Below, one piece after another: positions 1 to 14,200 of a DNA stretch of 64,000 nt. Both the position numbers and the translations under genes were made by a program. Position 1 is the stretch's first letter. Every line of letters begins with the position of its first letter. Source of the DNA: Vitis vinifera. Lineage: Eukaryota; Streptophyta; Magnoliopsida; Vitales; Vitaceae. The notes below the pieces were generated by a model that had not been told where the DNA came from, made no database searches, and saw nothing but the letters and a program-made list of their open reading frames with translations. The stretch is from the NCBI RefSeq assembly GCF_030704535.1, contig NC_081818.1:2927001-2991000 (forward strand). The letters run 5' to 3'.

Positions 1-185
1 ACTGAGATTTGAATCTTGCCTTCATCATGTTGAGATTTTATAGTTATGAAGGAGGGCTCCCTCTTTCTTTTTAGCCCATTGTCACCTTTTCACCAAAAAA
101 ATGATAAAATAAAATAAAAGACAAAGGAGAAAATAAGCAGCTTTATGCTATAATATGAAATGGCTTCAGATATCAATGCACATAC

Positions 186-3100
186 CACTTATTATGACTT
201 GCTTTTTGGAATTATAGGCAGCATTAAATAGCGTCTTCCTTAGAACCCCAGAAGTTTGTACAGCATTCATGATCCTATGACATTCAACAGAATTAGATAC
301 AGATGAATGACCATGCAAAATGCAACCAAGTAAATAATTTAAGCAGTAATCAGCCATGATCTCACCCAGAATATATCCTGTTGTATAATCGAGGAACACT
401 ACAAAATATTGTTGGTCTCAAAGCAGCTAAATCATCCATTAATTTTAAATTGTCCTGCACACAAAAGCAACTGATCATACATAAAGTTTGCACAAAGACT
501 AAACCAAAACATTTTAAACTCTAGTGAAGCAATTAAATATGTATTTAACTATGTGATTACCAGTTGTGTTTACTTAGGATCAATTTTTAGATTTACAGTC
601 TGCCACCTCACAACTCTTTGGGTGTGAATTACTAAAGAATTCCTTGGTGTTCTATGATTATGTCAGATCACAAGCAATGTCCAGTTCACAACCATATGGA
701 CACCCCCTCAAGTTTGAAGGCTGCTCTCTAGGTAACCTAAGGCAGATGAGGATTTGTATCTCATTTAGAGATCATTGGGACAGTATGTCAAAGCTTTCTC
801 CAATCCAGCTAGTTTTGGTTTGGTCATTGATATGGATATCCTTGCTTCACTGGTAGGTTTAAATTTTAATCAAAGTGTCCTTCTTGGGTGTTAGATACCT
901 TCAGGTAGAGTGGGATTCATCTATCATTCTATCTTGGGTGTCTTAGGATAGGAAAGGACCTTAGAATTTTGATTCTTGGATTTGCAAGATTACAAACCTT
1001 CAAGAGGTCCAGGGTGCTTCTTTGATTCATAGCCTAGGTATAAAAATGCAGTGGATTGCTAGGCTAAGAAAAGAGCCACCTCAAAGGAACTTGCAGGGGA
1101 CTCCTCCCCCTAAAGTATATCATCATCTATTGGTGATTCTGTAGGTTTTAGGGCGTCTTATTTTCACTTAGGAAGTTGTTTTATTTTTTGTCCTTTTCCT
1201 TGTCTGGCTTGAAAAAACAGCTTATCCTTCTTTGTAATAATTGTCCCTTCTCTTTTTTTATTCCTTGTGTCAACAAAAGCTTTAACAAATTGATGCAATG
1301 ACATAAAAACAAAACTATCCACAAATAGAGGCACAAGGTCTTAGAATGGTTTGGCTAACCATTCCTATATCTATAGATGAAAGATAATAAATCCACTTTG
1401 TCATAAAGAACTTTATAGAGGAAAGGGAGGATAGATACAAACCCTTAGTCACAAAACAATTTAATGTTTTCTACTCCTAGCATCTATACTCTAAATTTAA
1501 GCCCCAAAACATCTCATGTTTTCCCACTCCATTGGGTATCTTTTATCACTTCTTTACATATTTACCTACTAGTATAGAATCTTTATATACAAGTTTCCAT
1601 CTCATAACTTTTTCCCTCAATGATTTAAAATGTTTATAAAGATATTTGTTTTCTTTATCCAATAAACACACTTATTTCCATAAGGAAATATCAAAATAAG
1701 AAATATTCTATACAATATCCTCCACTAAAAGGAATTCTCAACAGAATAGGAATTTGAGAAAATTTCCATCTTTTCATAATACATGGCTACATTTGTCTCT
1801 TCTATACATGTCTTTTCCCTTGACTCGTTCCATGTCAATAAAAATTTGAAATGCCTTTACCTTTTTAGAACAGGTCTAGGTCAAATAGCAATGTGTTGAA
1901 ATTTGGCATTCAAAGTTAGGGTTTTAATTTAGGAAAGTATTTTAGGAATAAAAAAGGAGAGATCATTTAGGATGATTCAGTTTCCTAATTTTAGAAGAGA
2001 ATCAAGCTAGATTGATATTTTCTTATTCAGTCATTTGTGTATATATATGTGTATGGTGTGTACCTAAAAAATCAATAAAGGAATTCAGAAATTCTTCACA
2101 ATGATTTGAAGCACTTCTTTGATCCTATTTCGAAAGCCCAAAGCCTTAATTACATTGATATGCAAAATGCTCAATGTAAAGTGAGCAGCATACTTTGACT
2201 CATTCAATATGTTGTCATTGAGTAATTAATCAATGCACTCCATTTAGAAACTTGTTTGAACCACATGAATTACAAACTTAACTTTTGAGAAAAGAAATAA
2301 CAAACAAGATTACTTCATCTCCAGTTGTAGGTCCATGGAACTTAATCTTCTGAATTCTTAGTCCATGTCACAAATCCCTTATGTGCCATAAACACTCCTT
2401 GTTTGCCTTTTACTAGATATCCATGGATCCAAACACTTCAGACATTCATTGTTTCCACCTTGTATAATCAAATAAGAATATAAAAGGCTACACTTACTCT
2501 AAATTCAATGAGTATATGCTCCATTTATCACGTGCCAATAAGAAAACAACAAATTCCGACTTTATTTTTCATTCTATTGTGAATTTTGGATATTATTGTA
2601 CCATCTTTATGTTCAAATTAGCAAAGCTAAATCCCAAGTCTTAGATCTTCCCCTTAGCTATTCTAGAAATCTTCACCATAGCTCTAATTGTGTTAGTGGA
2701 AGCTTTAATGCCTCATATTAGTGCAACAACATAAAGATAAAATAATCCACACACATTACAAACACATGGCTTTAATGTGGTTTGGCTAACTATGATTACA
2801 TCAATAGATGAGAGATAAAATCCACTCTACTATAGAGAATGTTAAATAGGAAAGAAAAAAAAAATACAAAACTCAATTTCAAAACACACACATATTTTCT
2901 TATTCCTACTATCTACACCTTGAACTTGAGTCCCAAAACATCATTTGTCTTCTTGCTTTACAAGGTGTCTCCTATCTATTCTTCACATTCCTATGGTCTT
3001 TACATGCACATTTTCATCTTATAACTTTTTCCTTTATTTTTTTTTTATAAGTAAGCACAGAATATATTATCAAGAGGCAAAATAGCCGCAAAACATACAG

Positions 3101-6100
3101 GGAGTATATGAGGCGACTAAGGCCTCCCAACCAAAAAAGAACAAAACACCCCAACCCCTAAGTGGAGGTTAACCACTCCAAGAAGCCTATAAGGGAGATC
3201 GACTCCACACCAATGTACAATTTAGCCCAACCCCAAACATTACACACAAACGAAGTTTTTAACTTCTGAACTGCTAACACCCTCCCCTAAAAAGCTAATC
3301 TATTCCTTTCCTTCCAAATTGTCCAAAAAATGTACAGCAGGATGGACTTCCACAGTTTTTTCCTCTTTTTTCCCACAAAAGAGCCCTTCCAGCTAAATAA
3401 AACCTCCTTTACAGATTCTGGAAAGGCTCACTGAACACCAAACAACCCAAGAATGATATCCCACAAAACTCTGACAACTGTACAATGAATTAAAATATGA
3501 TTTATCGTTTCCTCTTCACAACCACACAAAAAACAGTAGTTAGGGAACTGCCACCCTCTTCTTTGAAGCCTATCAAGAGTGAGAACCTTCCTCCAAGCGG
3601 CTTCTCATGCAAAAAATGCAATTTTGGTTGGAACTCTATCCACCCATATATTGCTATTCGGGAACTCGGCGACAATATGGCTTGCCAACTGTACCCTCTC
3701 TTGACTCTAAACAGCCCGTCTCTTCCTTCCTTCCAAATCACCGAATCTTCCTCCAACGTAACTCTATGCTCCCTCAACACAACCAGCAAGTTGCCCACCG
3801 TATCCAACTCCCAGTCATTAAGGCCCTTAAAAACCTTAAATTCCACCCGCCTTGGCCAAAATTCTGATCCCACATTTCCTCCACCGTGGCATTCCTTTGG
3901 GCAGCCATGGCAAAGAGATTTGGGAAACTTTGGGATAACACATTATTCCCACACCAAGGATCTGTCCAAAATATGATTTTATTGCCTTTTCCCACCTTGA
4001 ACACCATATTTTCCCAACACCAATCAGATTTCTTCAAAATCTCCTTCCAAACCCCTACTCCAAACACCCCATTTGCCTTCCTTGTCCTCCATCCAAATTC
4101 CTCTTGCCCATACTTTGCCTCAAGCACCTTCTTCCAAAGATCCTCCTTAACACGAGCAAACCTCCAAATCCATTTGCCTAGCAAGGCTTTGTTCAAACAA
4201 GCAAGCTTCCTTAATCCCAGCCCTCCCTTTTCTTTATCCGCACACACCACCTCCCACTTGACTAAGTGTGCTTTTTTTTCCCCATTGGCCCCTCCCCACA
4301 AAAAGTCTCTTTGTAACTTTTCAAGCCTCCTTGCCACTGATTTTGGCATACAGAACAAAGACATTTGATACAAGGGTATGCTGGCCAACGTGCTCTTTAT
4401 AAGAGTGATTCTCCCACTTTTGGAAATATATTGGCGTTTCTAAAGGGCAAGTCTTCTTCTCACCTTCTCCTTCACCTCATCCCACACGGAAGTGGCTTTA
4501 TTAGGCGTCCCTAAAGTTAGCCCCAAGTAGACGACAGACAGCTGTCCCACCCTACACCCTATTTCAACAGCCATCTTGTTCACCTCTTCCACCTCCCCTA
4601 CTGGAATAACCTCACTTTTGTCCAAATTAATCTTTAACCCTGAAGCCGCTTCAAAGCAAAAAAGTATCCAACTCAAATGCGTTAAATACTCTTTCCTTGC
4701 CTCACAAAAAACTACTATATCATCCACAAAAAGTAAATGAGATATATTGACAGCCTACCCTCTACCTCGCCAAATGCTACACGCAGAGATAAAACCCCCT
4801 TCAACAGCTCTCGTGATAAGCACACTTAGCACTTCCATTCCCATGACGAACAAGTAGGGGGATAGAGGGTCCCCTTGATGCAACCCTTTCGAACTTGAGA
4901 AAAATCCAATTGGCACACCGTTCACCAACACTGAGAATTTGGCAATAGATATGCAACTCCACATCCATCCCAACCACTTTGGCCCAAATCCCATTTTTTG
5001 CATAACCTTCAACAAAAAATTGCCAATTGATGCTGTTGTACGCCTTCTCTATGTCCAATTTACAAATTAGGTCTTTCTCTCCCATTTTTTGCCATGAATC
5101 TATTACCTCATTTGCGATTAAGGAGGCGTCAAGAATCTGTCTCCCCTTAATAAATGCATTTTGATTGGGTGACACCACCTTTCCTATCACTTTTTTAAGC
5201 CTGTTGGCCAGCACCTTAGCCAACAATTTGTACAATCCCCCTAACAAGCTGATGGGCCTATAGTCGCCTGGGTCCTCCGCCCCTCCTTTCTTCGGTAAAA
5301 AAACCAGAAACGTATTATTTAGGCTCTTAATGAAGGAGTTCTGCTCATGGAACTCCTTGAACATATCCAAAACTTCCTTCTTAACAGTCTCCCGGCAGTT
5401 TTGCCAAAAAACCACCGTGAACCTGTCCAGACCTAGGGCTTTGTCCCCATTCATCCTCATTAAGGCTGCATGAATCTCAAGCTCAGAAAACGGGAGCTCC
5501 AGGACTTCTGCTTCTGACTAACTGATCTGCTTTAGCAGCAGACCCCCTATATCTGCCTTCCAACCAAAACTATCAGAGAGCAACTGCTGATAGGCGTTTG
5601 CAATCCCTTCCCTCACTTCTTGTTCCTTTGAAAGCCTCACCCCATTTATCTTTATTTTATTCAGGAAATTAACTCTTCTATGGTCATTAGCCATACGGTG
5701 AAAATACCCCGTGTTTCTATCCCCTTCCCTTAGCCATAATTCCCTTGATAACTACCTCCAATGGGTTTCTTCTAGCGACACCCACTTAGCATAACCCTCC
5801 TTTGCTTTCTTTTTGCGGCTTAATTCCTCCTCTGTTAAGCTTCTCTCCCCTTCCACTAAATCCCAAAGCTCCACTTGTTGGAGAGCTTCAACTTTATTTC
5901 TCTCCAAACTTCTGAGCACCTCTCTGTTCCAAATTTTTAGATTTTGTTTCAACTCCTTCAACTTAACAGCCAATCTGTAGCTAGGACTGCCTCTAACCAC
6001 AATCCCTTGCCACCAACCCCCAATTAGGTCTTTGAACCTCTCAACTTTGAGCCACATATTTTCAAATCTGAATGGGGAAGGACATTTTCTTAGCCCACCC

Positions 6101-8139
6101 CCCTCAAGAAGAACAAGAAAGTGATCTGAGGTAGGGTGAGGTAGTCTTCTTTGAGAGACCCTACTGTACTAGTTAAACCAACTGGGGGTCACAAGGGATC
6201 TATCCAACCTAGCCCATGACTGATTATTGAGCCCCCCACTCCAGGTAAAAGATCCTCCTTGTAATGGGATATCAACTAGCCCTAAATCATTTATGATTTG
6301 GGCAAATCTCCTCATAACTGAGGTGATTCTCCCATTTCTACTCCTTTTAGATTGGTAAAGGATCGTATTAAAATTGTCCCCTAAGCACCAACGTTCCTCC
6401 CACAATTCTCTGATTGCTCCATTCTCCTCCCACAGACACTCCCTTTCTTCTCTGGAGAAAGGGCCATAGACCCCCGTAAACACCCAGACCACACCATCTC
6501 CCATATTCTTGAATCTGCAGGAGATGGAGAATTGGCCCTCTTCCCAATCCAAAATCTCTAGCGATCTTTTATCCCAGCATATCAAGACACCCCCTGCCGA
6601 TCCCATAGCATTCAAGGCCCTCCAGTCTAGAAATCTCCCCGGGCCTAAGCTTCTCACCACCCTTTTAGACATTACTTGCATCTTTGTCTCTTGAATACAA
6701 AACAAATCCACCTTTTGTTTTCTTACAACGGACTTAATTAATTTCATTTTGGAACTATCATTCACTCCCCTCACATTCCAACTCAATATTTTTAGGTTCA
6801 TTGGGCAACTGCGATCTGGTTCCCTCTGCCCTGAATAGGACCTTTTTTCTTAACATCCCCCTCATAATTAATTGAACACTCCAGCCTCTTAAGCTCCCTT
6901 TCAAATCTTGAATTCTCCAGCAGACCTTTACTGTGTATCTTCTCCCTCATTTTCCTGATTTTGCCCAAGAAGTTCAAAATTTCCTTCTCCAACCCTTCAG
7001 TTGATAAGCCTAAAAAATGACTGAACTTAACCAGACTATTTTCCTCCTAATTAAGCTGTTTTTCCTTCCTTCCTTCTTGGGATTCAGTCTGGCCTATAGT
7101 CCACCCCGAATTCCTTTCCAAAGGGTCGGCGTTGTTGACCTCTACCAAGTCCCAACAGCCATCCCCTTTCTCAGCGTGCTCATCTGCAATTGGTTTTCGT
7201 AACCCACTTCCTTCCTAAATGCCCTCCCTTAGCGCCCCTGAATAGTCGTAATACTCCCTCTTCGGAGTCCAACCAAAATAAAAGAAATTAGAAGAGGAAG
7301 ACCCTAGTGCCCTTATACCCTTTGAATTTATAACTAACCCATACCTTGCAGCTTCTTCCTCTAGCACACTATTTGCCATTGTGCGGTGTAAGTCCGGCTG
7401 CTGCCTCCTCCCAACTTATTTCTCACGGAATCTGGCGAACTCCAACTCCAAATTGCATCCCTTGCTATAGCCAGAGATATTTAGGGGACAGGCTTTTAAA
7501 AGAAGCCCACTTTCAAAAGGCTGGGCCTGAGATGGGCCAAGCCTTTCCCTATAAGAAACGGCCGGCCCAGAAGTTGCGGCCCACCCCGTGCCCATGGGAC
7601 GCGACTGCCCAAACTCAGCCCCCTTTAAGGCTTTACCCACTGAGGGGAATGACAACCCAGTAGCCCATTTTGAAACCAGGCCTGACGACGACAGCCCAAC
7701 ATCCGAGAAAGGCCGGGTTAGCAGACCCACTTGAGCTTAGGGGCCCGTCACGTCGAAGCCCACTCCCTACGCCTGCCGTCCAGTCCCATCCACTGACCGA
7801 CACTGCTCCTCGACCCCCGCACACACCATCTCTTCCACTTCCGCCCTGGTGCGTGCATCCGCATCACCCCTGACCTCCCCGCTTGGTCGGCTTCACAGAC
7901 CACGCTTCATCCCCGATTCCTTTATGACCTAGAATATTTATAAATATATTCCTCTCATCTTTCTTTATTTAATAAAGACATCTATTTTCATAAGGAAATA
8001 TCATAAATGACATATTCATAAACTATTCTCTATGAAAAAGAATTTTCATTAAATTAGAAATTGAATCAAATTAGAACTTCAAGACAATTCCAACACATCT
8101 TTTCCCCTTTATACAACATTCTTGCTTCCTGTGCAGAAA

Positions 8140-8219
<80 letters not shown>

Positions 8220-11200
8220 CCCCTTGGTAGAAGCCAACAGCACCACCATAGTATGCCAGCAAAACTTGATTTGCTCGTTCATAGATATGTGCCAAAGGAA
8301 GATATGATATGTAACTGTCAAAAATAGCACGGGTATCAACAAAGATAGTTAAAAAGAAATATCTACTCCCGTTAGGTCAAACTCTATTGAAACAATTATT
8401 CCTGATATCGTACAACAATTTGAATGATAGAACTCACATGTCCGAGGGGCAGAATTTAAGGGTAAGGCTAGCACCAGCAATAGTTGCAATTAAGTTTCCA
8501 TGTGTCAGTATAACTCCCTTTCCCAAAAAAGAAAAGAAAGAAGAGAGAGACTAGTAAGAAATGTAGGCACCCAAATCATTAGAAGGAGGAGGCTTTAGCT
8601 TCAAGACCTGAGAAATTAAGTTCAGAAACCACAAATGCACTACCTTTGGCGTCCCTGTAGTACCACTCGTGTAGCATATGGTTGCAATGTCTTCAGGCTT
8701 GGGAGGACAAAATGGCTGAAGATCACTGTGGCCCTAAAAGAAACCATTCATACCACAATGAAACATTTAGCTTCTCAATATAAATTGACATTCAAAATCT
8801 AAAGCAGCATTTTGTATCAATTATGTGCAATATTAGTTTAGGTGGGGAATAATAGTAGAATCTAAAGAAATAGGCAAGACATTTCTTCTAAAAAAACATT
8901 CTAAAAATATTCAAGTGGATATAGGAAACATGCAGGAAAATAGGAATAGGTACTTGATATTGATAGCAATGTCACAAATAAGAAATATTACGCATGAAAT
9001 AGTGCTACTTGGTTGTCTTCAATTTTTATATCCCAAAAATCTTGATTTACATTGCCAGTAAAACATTTAAAAGGTTAAATATTAGTAACACCATAATTAT
9101 GCTATTCAACGGTAATAGAAGCTTGCATGACCTTCTAGCTGAGAAGACATCAGGATGCAAATCCATGGAGGGATTAATGATCAGAGGTTTTTTCCTTTTA
9201 CTCTCTTTCACTCATCTTTGTTGGGCATTTGATTTAAGCTTCAAGAGAAGTTTATGGTTGTGAACAATGTGGAAGGCAACCTTTGAAGACTTCAAAAGAA
9301 AATGGAAAAGCATTCAGCAAAAATAGTTTAGTAATTTTGGCATTTCATATGTTTAGTTGAACTTTTTATTTATTTATTATTATAGTTGAGTTTAGTTGTT
9401 TATTTTTTGGTCTTTTCTAATTTGATTAGGAGTCGTCATATCCCTATGTCTAATCAGATATTGTCCTTTCTTTCCATAACCAAACTTTAGAAGAGAGCAA
9501 ATCTAATTAAAATCTCCTCTTCATCCCATGTCTCAAGAGCAGATGTCCTCCTATTCTACCTGCATCCTTATATTATGCATGCTATGAGGTTACACTTCCT
9601 TGAATGAACAAGAAATCAAGAGCTAGGCATAAGTTAAAGTATTTGTAGAAGTTAAATTCTAAACTACACCTTTCTTAATTTTATGTTATTCTACACACTC
9701 AAGACATCGGTTCAGGGCAACATCCAAAATCTATCAGCAAAAAAAATATCAAGGGGAGGAAATTTTGGAAGTACCTGACTAAGAAGTTTTGCAAATGAAA
9801 TAAGCTTAACCTGAGAATTTGATGGAAGGGAGGGCACATGTTCATCAATCCCTCCCACAACCTGAACCACGTAGGAACAAGATGCAAATAAAAGAGAAAG
9901 ATAACTGGGAAATTAGCATTCAGCATATTTATATATTGGTCAAGCATTTCATGATGAGGTTCTAAGATTACTTACCACTACAAGACGTACAGATGGAATC
10001 TCAGATAAGAAGCTCAATAGCTACATTTTCCAGAAGAAACACAAGCCATAAATTAGATATAGATGTGAATCAAGTATACACCTGAGTTATGTATGCATGA
10101 AGCAAGTATTATGTAAAATGCATATTCATAATTTCAAATAGCAATGCATGTAAATAAAGACCAGTAAGTACATTTTATAGTCACTTTGAGTTAGAAACAA
10201 TATTAATATCATATGGTCCAAAACTAGATATTACCAGCTATCCAAATAATGATATCTTCTCCATTGCATCTAATTAGAATAGGAAGAAAAGACATGACAA
10301 TGTGGTTGAGGTGCTCATACCGCATTTTTTTTTTTTTTTTTATCAGAGGTGCTCATAGCTATTATTTTGGTGACTAATCTCTACAAGATCTTTAAGAAGG
10401 TTCTCCCAAAGTGTCTTGAAGCGGTGCTCCATGATACCATTTCATTTTCAAAGGGATTGTTTTTTTTCTTAAAGGTAGACAAATCCATGATGAGGTGTTC
10501 ATAGCAGATGAGATTGTGAATGATAGATGGAGATCTGGCACAATTGGAGTTGCCTTTAAGGTGGATTTTGAAGGCACGATAATATGGTTGAGGTGCCTAG
10601 ACCATATCCTCTATGAGATATTAGGTGGCAAAAGTGGATCTATCCCCAAATGACTTTGCAATTCTTGTTAAGGACAATGCTAAAAGTTGGACAATTGGGT
10701 TGGAAGGTATTCATTATGGAGAACGTTTGTTTCCTTCCTTATTTGTTGTCATGGTCAATGCTCTTGGTAGATTAATTGGTAGAGTTGTGGTTTATGGTCT
10801 AGTTGAGGGTGACAAAGATAAAGTGAGAGTCTCACATTTGCAATTCCCCAATGATACCAGACTGAGAGTATCACAATTGAAGTTCTTAGATGCTACTATC
10901 CTCATCTCTAGCATAAAAGAAGAGTGTGTCCACCATTTTATGCTTATTATCAAACTTTAGCGTAGTATCAGACCTTTAGATCAACTTAGACAAAAGCACA
11001 TTCATAGGGTAAATTTTAATCCTCATAACATAGGGAGGGTGGTCTCTCTTACAATGTGTAGACAAGCAAGTGGCCCTTGAATTATCTTTTCCCTCCAATA
11101 GGAACTCAAAAACTTCCCTATAAGTTACATGGTTTGTAATAAGGTCAATAGTAATGATTTACTTAAGCACAAAAGAACCTATAATGCCAATAGCATTGAT

Positions 11201-14200
11201 TGTTGTATTCTCTATTGTGGGGATTTGCTAATCACCTTTTGTGCTCCTTTGCATCAAATTTATAGAGGAAGTCATTCTCTTGGATTGATGTTATCTAGGT
11301 TGTTGCAATAGGTATCAAGTAAGATAGATATGTTACACCAAGGTTTGGTTAATATCGATTTTGATAACAACAAAATAAAGTTTGTATCTAATGGTCATAT
11401 TATAAGCAAGGAGATCTCCTTAGAGTCATCAAAGAAGAAGAAATATGGAGCAAAAGAGAAAATCAAAAGGATTTCAAGAAAAGGTTTATCAAGTTTATTG
11501 TTAAGATATTTTATATAAGATGATGGATGCACTAAGTTAGAATTGCATATTTTTATTAAGCACCTAAAAATTCATCCATAAGTTTATGATTGCTTTTATA
11601 CTTTTATAATTTGGATGAAAGTTATTTTGAGGATAAAAAGACCTACCTAACGTAGGAGACTACCTTGAACCCAAGCTTTTCATGAAAATCTTTACAGGTT
11701 TTTTAAAAACATTATTATCTTGACCGAAGTGCTTTAAACTTGAAAATTTCTCAAAATATTAGTTAAAGACTTTGTTAGAAGGTCGTCTACATTCACATGA
11801 GTTAGTTAAAAAAGGTGTTAACCCTAAAACATACATGAACTTTCAAAAATATTGGGTTAAAGCACATGCGAATGACCAAACGGTCATCCAGTTGTCATGT
11901 GGATGTCCATGCGGTCATCCAATTGTCATGTGGATGTCTAGGCAATTGTCCACTTACTCTGTTTTGGGACAAAATGGCTATTGGAAGCAAAGTGGATGCC
12001 CACCCAGACAACCATTTACCCTCAAAAGTGATTTTTGGCTACTAGAAGCCATGTGGATGCCCACTTGGATGACCACTTAGCAATGTGGACAACTACATGG
12101 ATGTCCATATCTGTCTTTTGGCCTTCAACAGCTCTTTGCACCTCATTAAATACTCCAAAGGTTATTATAAATGACCACATGGACATCCGATTCAAAGAGG
12201 CTTATTTCTAATAGTTAGTTTGACATTTTAACTTCCATATAAAGGCTTTATGTTTCATTTATAAAAGAGAAAAAAGTTCCTAACTATTATTCAATCATCT
12301 TTTGAGCCTTAGGAAAATATTTTGAGTGCATTAAGCTTAAACTTACATTTCATTCTTAGTGCACCTCTTAATCCTAATTTCCTTGTATTTTTGGAGCAAA
12401 ACTTTGTAAACTAGGAATTTGTATTTAGAAATTCATTTCTTGTAAGGTGAGTTTAAGTGTGGGATATCATTGGAGAGAAAAATCTAAATATGAAGCATCA
12501 CTTACAGAGTTCAAGAGTGAAATATCTCTTGAGGAATATTGTAAGTGCCCATTGAAGTCAATTAATCCAAGTATAAAGCTTGAAGGGTTGGTTTGGAAGC
12601 CTCAATAAGTGGAAATCAAACTAGGATTGAAGTTAGAGGAGAGTGGATGTAGGCTGAGATTAGGTTGAACCACTATAAATTTTGAGTTTGAATTTTCTTT
12701 ATTCCTTACTTTCTTTATTTATATGCAATTGTTCTTTACTGTTTTTATTATATTGTTACTTATTTGTCTCTTACATTCATCATAGTTAATTTCTCATAAT
12801 TTGAAAAAAGAGGTCATCACCATATTCACCCCCAACCCCCCTTTTCTAAGGAATCACCTTAGATTGGTATAGCTAGAATCCTAATAGGTTATCCTCTCCC
12901 TTAAATTTAGGAAAGGCATTAGGAGGGTAGCCTTGTGGAGAAGGTCTATTCTTACTTTTTAAGTTATATAGAGGACACTTGGATTTTTAATAACAAGTGG
13001 AGATCAAGGGAAGATGCTTGAAAAAATCTTGTCACTACACAAATCTTTACATGTGTATTATTAAGGGAGTTCTTAGAATTCCTTTTAGCATTCTTTCAAT
13101 AGATTGCAAATCAAGTTCTTAGCTTTTTCTTGTTTTGTTTTGTGTTCTTTTTGTTGGAAGGATCTCTCATCATTCTTTACATATTTTTAATCTCTTTATT
13201 ACACTTCTTTTCTTTTTCTTTTTTCTTTTTTCTTTTTTGTTTTATTTATTTGTAAAAGAAAAGATTTGACATTAAGACTTGGAATCCAATCTTCATTGAA
13301 AAGTTTTTGAGTTTCTAACAAATGGCATAAAATAATAGCCATAGACAAAGTTTCCTTTAATCAAAATAAAAAAAATGTTACATCCATTTTTGGTAATGGA
13401 TTGAAAATCTAGTTTTAGGAGGCTCTATCGTGTGAGAACAACCCTTTTACTTGCTTTAACCTCATGTCTACCTCCTTTGTAGGTTACTCCTATACTTTAA
13501 AAGTAACAATCCAAGAGTCTTCTCTCGAGTCACAAGTTTTATTGGAAAGTCTAAAATTCTTTCATAAATTAGAGCCTTCACATGTTTAAGGGTTGGCAAG
13601 AAGGTGAATACCAATGAATTGCTACGAAGCTATCAGTCATAACCATTTTTTCTTTATCATAGAGATTGGGGTGACTTCTCACCTTGCTTTCCTTTTCTAT
13701 CCTATAGCCTTTGATTGTGGTAGAAGTCAGTCCTTTTGATTAGTGGTTTTTGGGATCCCCCGAGATATATTACAAATGTGTTGCCTATTACTTTACATGA
13801 TATCAAGGGAAACATAAAAGGACAATGTTGTGGTGGAAAGTTATATTAGCCACTGTTTGGGAGATTTAGATTGAGAGAAATGTCAAGATTTTTACTCTTA
13901 GGTGTCCATCACTAAAAAGGTTTAGATCATTTCCATTAGTTTGATCATGTTGGACAATGGAGAGGTTTTTTGTCAGCCTGAAACTGCACTTTGATGGTTG
14001 TTCAAGAAAACTCAAGGCAGATGGCAATTGGTTGATTGCTCAAAGACTATACAGGGGAAAAATGAGTAGTCCTATCCAAATTTAGTTGTTTGTTTTAGTG
14101 ATTGAATGAAGATTCTAACTTAATGGAAGATATGATTGAGGCTTCCTTGTTAAGAGCTAGTCACCTTTTGGTAAAGGAAGAATCAATGACTTTTCTCTTC

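Larger units (their letters stand above)
3038..7916 (-). mobile_element. L1-type LINE, 5'-truncated, in LACS intron 12
   Basis: A non-LTR retrotransposon on the same strand as the host gene. At its 3' end a T-run at 3036-3045 (poly-A on the minus strand) abuts the repeat TTCCTTTAT at 3029-3037; the same 9 bases recur at 7917-7925, giving a target duplication. Order on the minus strand: GC-rich, proline/serine-rich tail of ORF1 (about 7900-6800), endonuclease (6801-6169), reverse transcriptase (about 5460-4440) and zf-RVT-like C-terminus (4388-3502). At 4.9 kb it is short for a plant L1 and lacks most of ORF1, consistent with 5' truncation on insertion. Frameshifts and stops make it inactive. 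Confidence -1.

Noticed and set aside
3497..4368. Two overlapping plus-strand frames of about 160 codons
   Set aside because: They are antisense to the LINE C-terminal coding region, which has clear reverse-transcriptase-type motifs on the minus strand.
8071..8342. Tyr-Ile repeat proteins
   Set aside because: They are translations of the (TA)n microsatellite in both strands and not genes.
11772..12080. 102-codon plus-strand frame
   Set aside because: It lies inside the probable solo LTR and reflects repeated GGATGTCC-type motifs; there is no domain.
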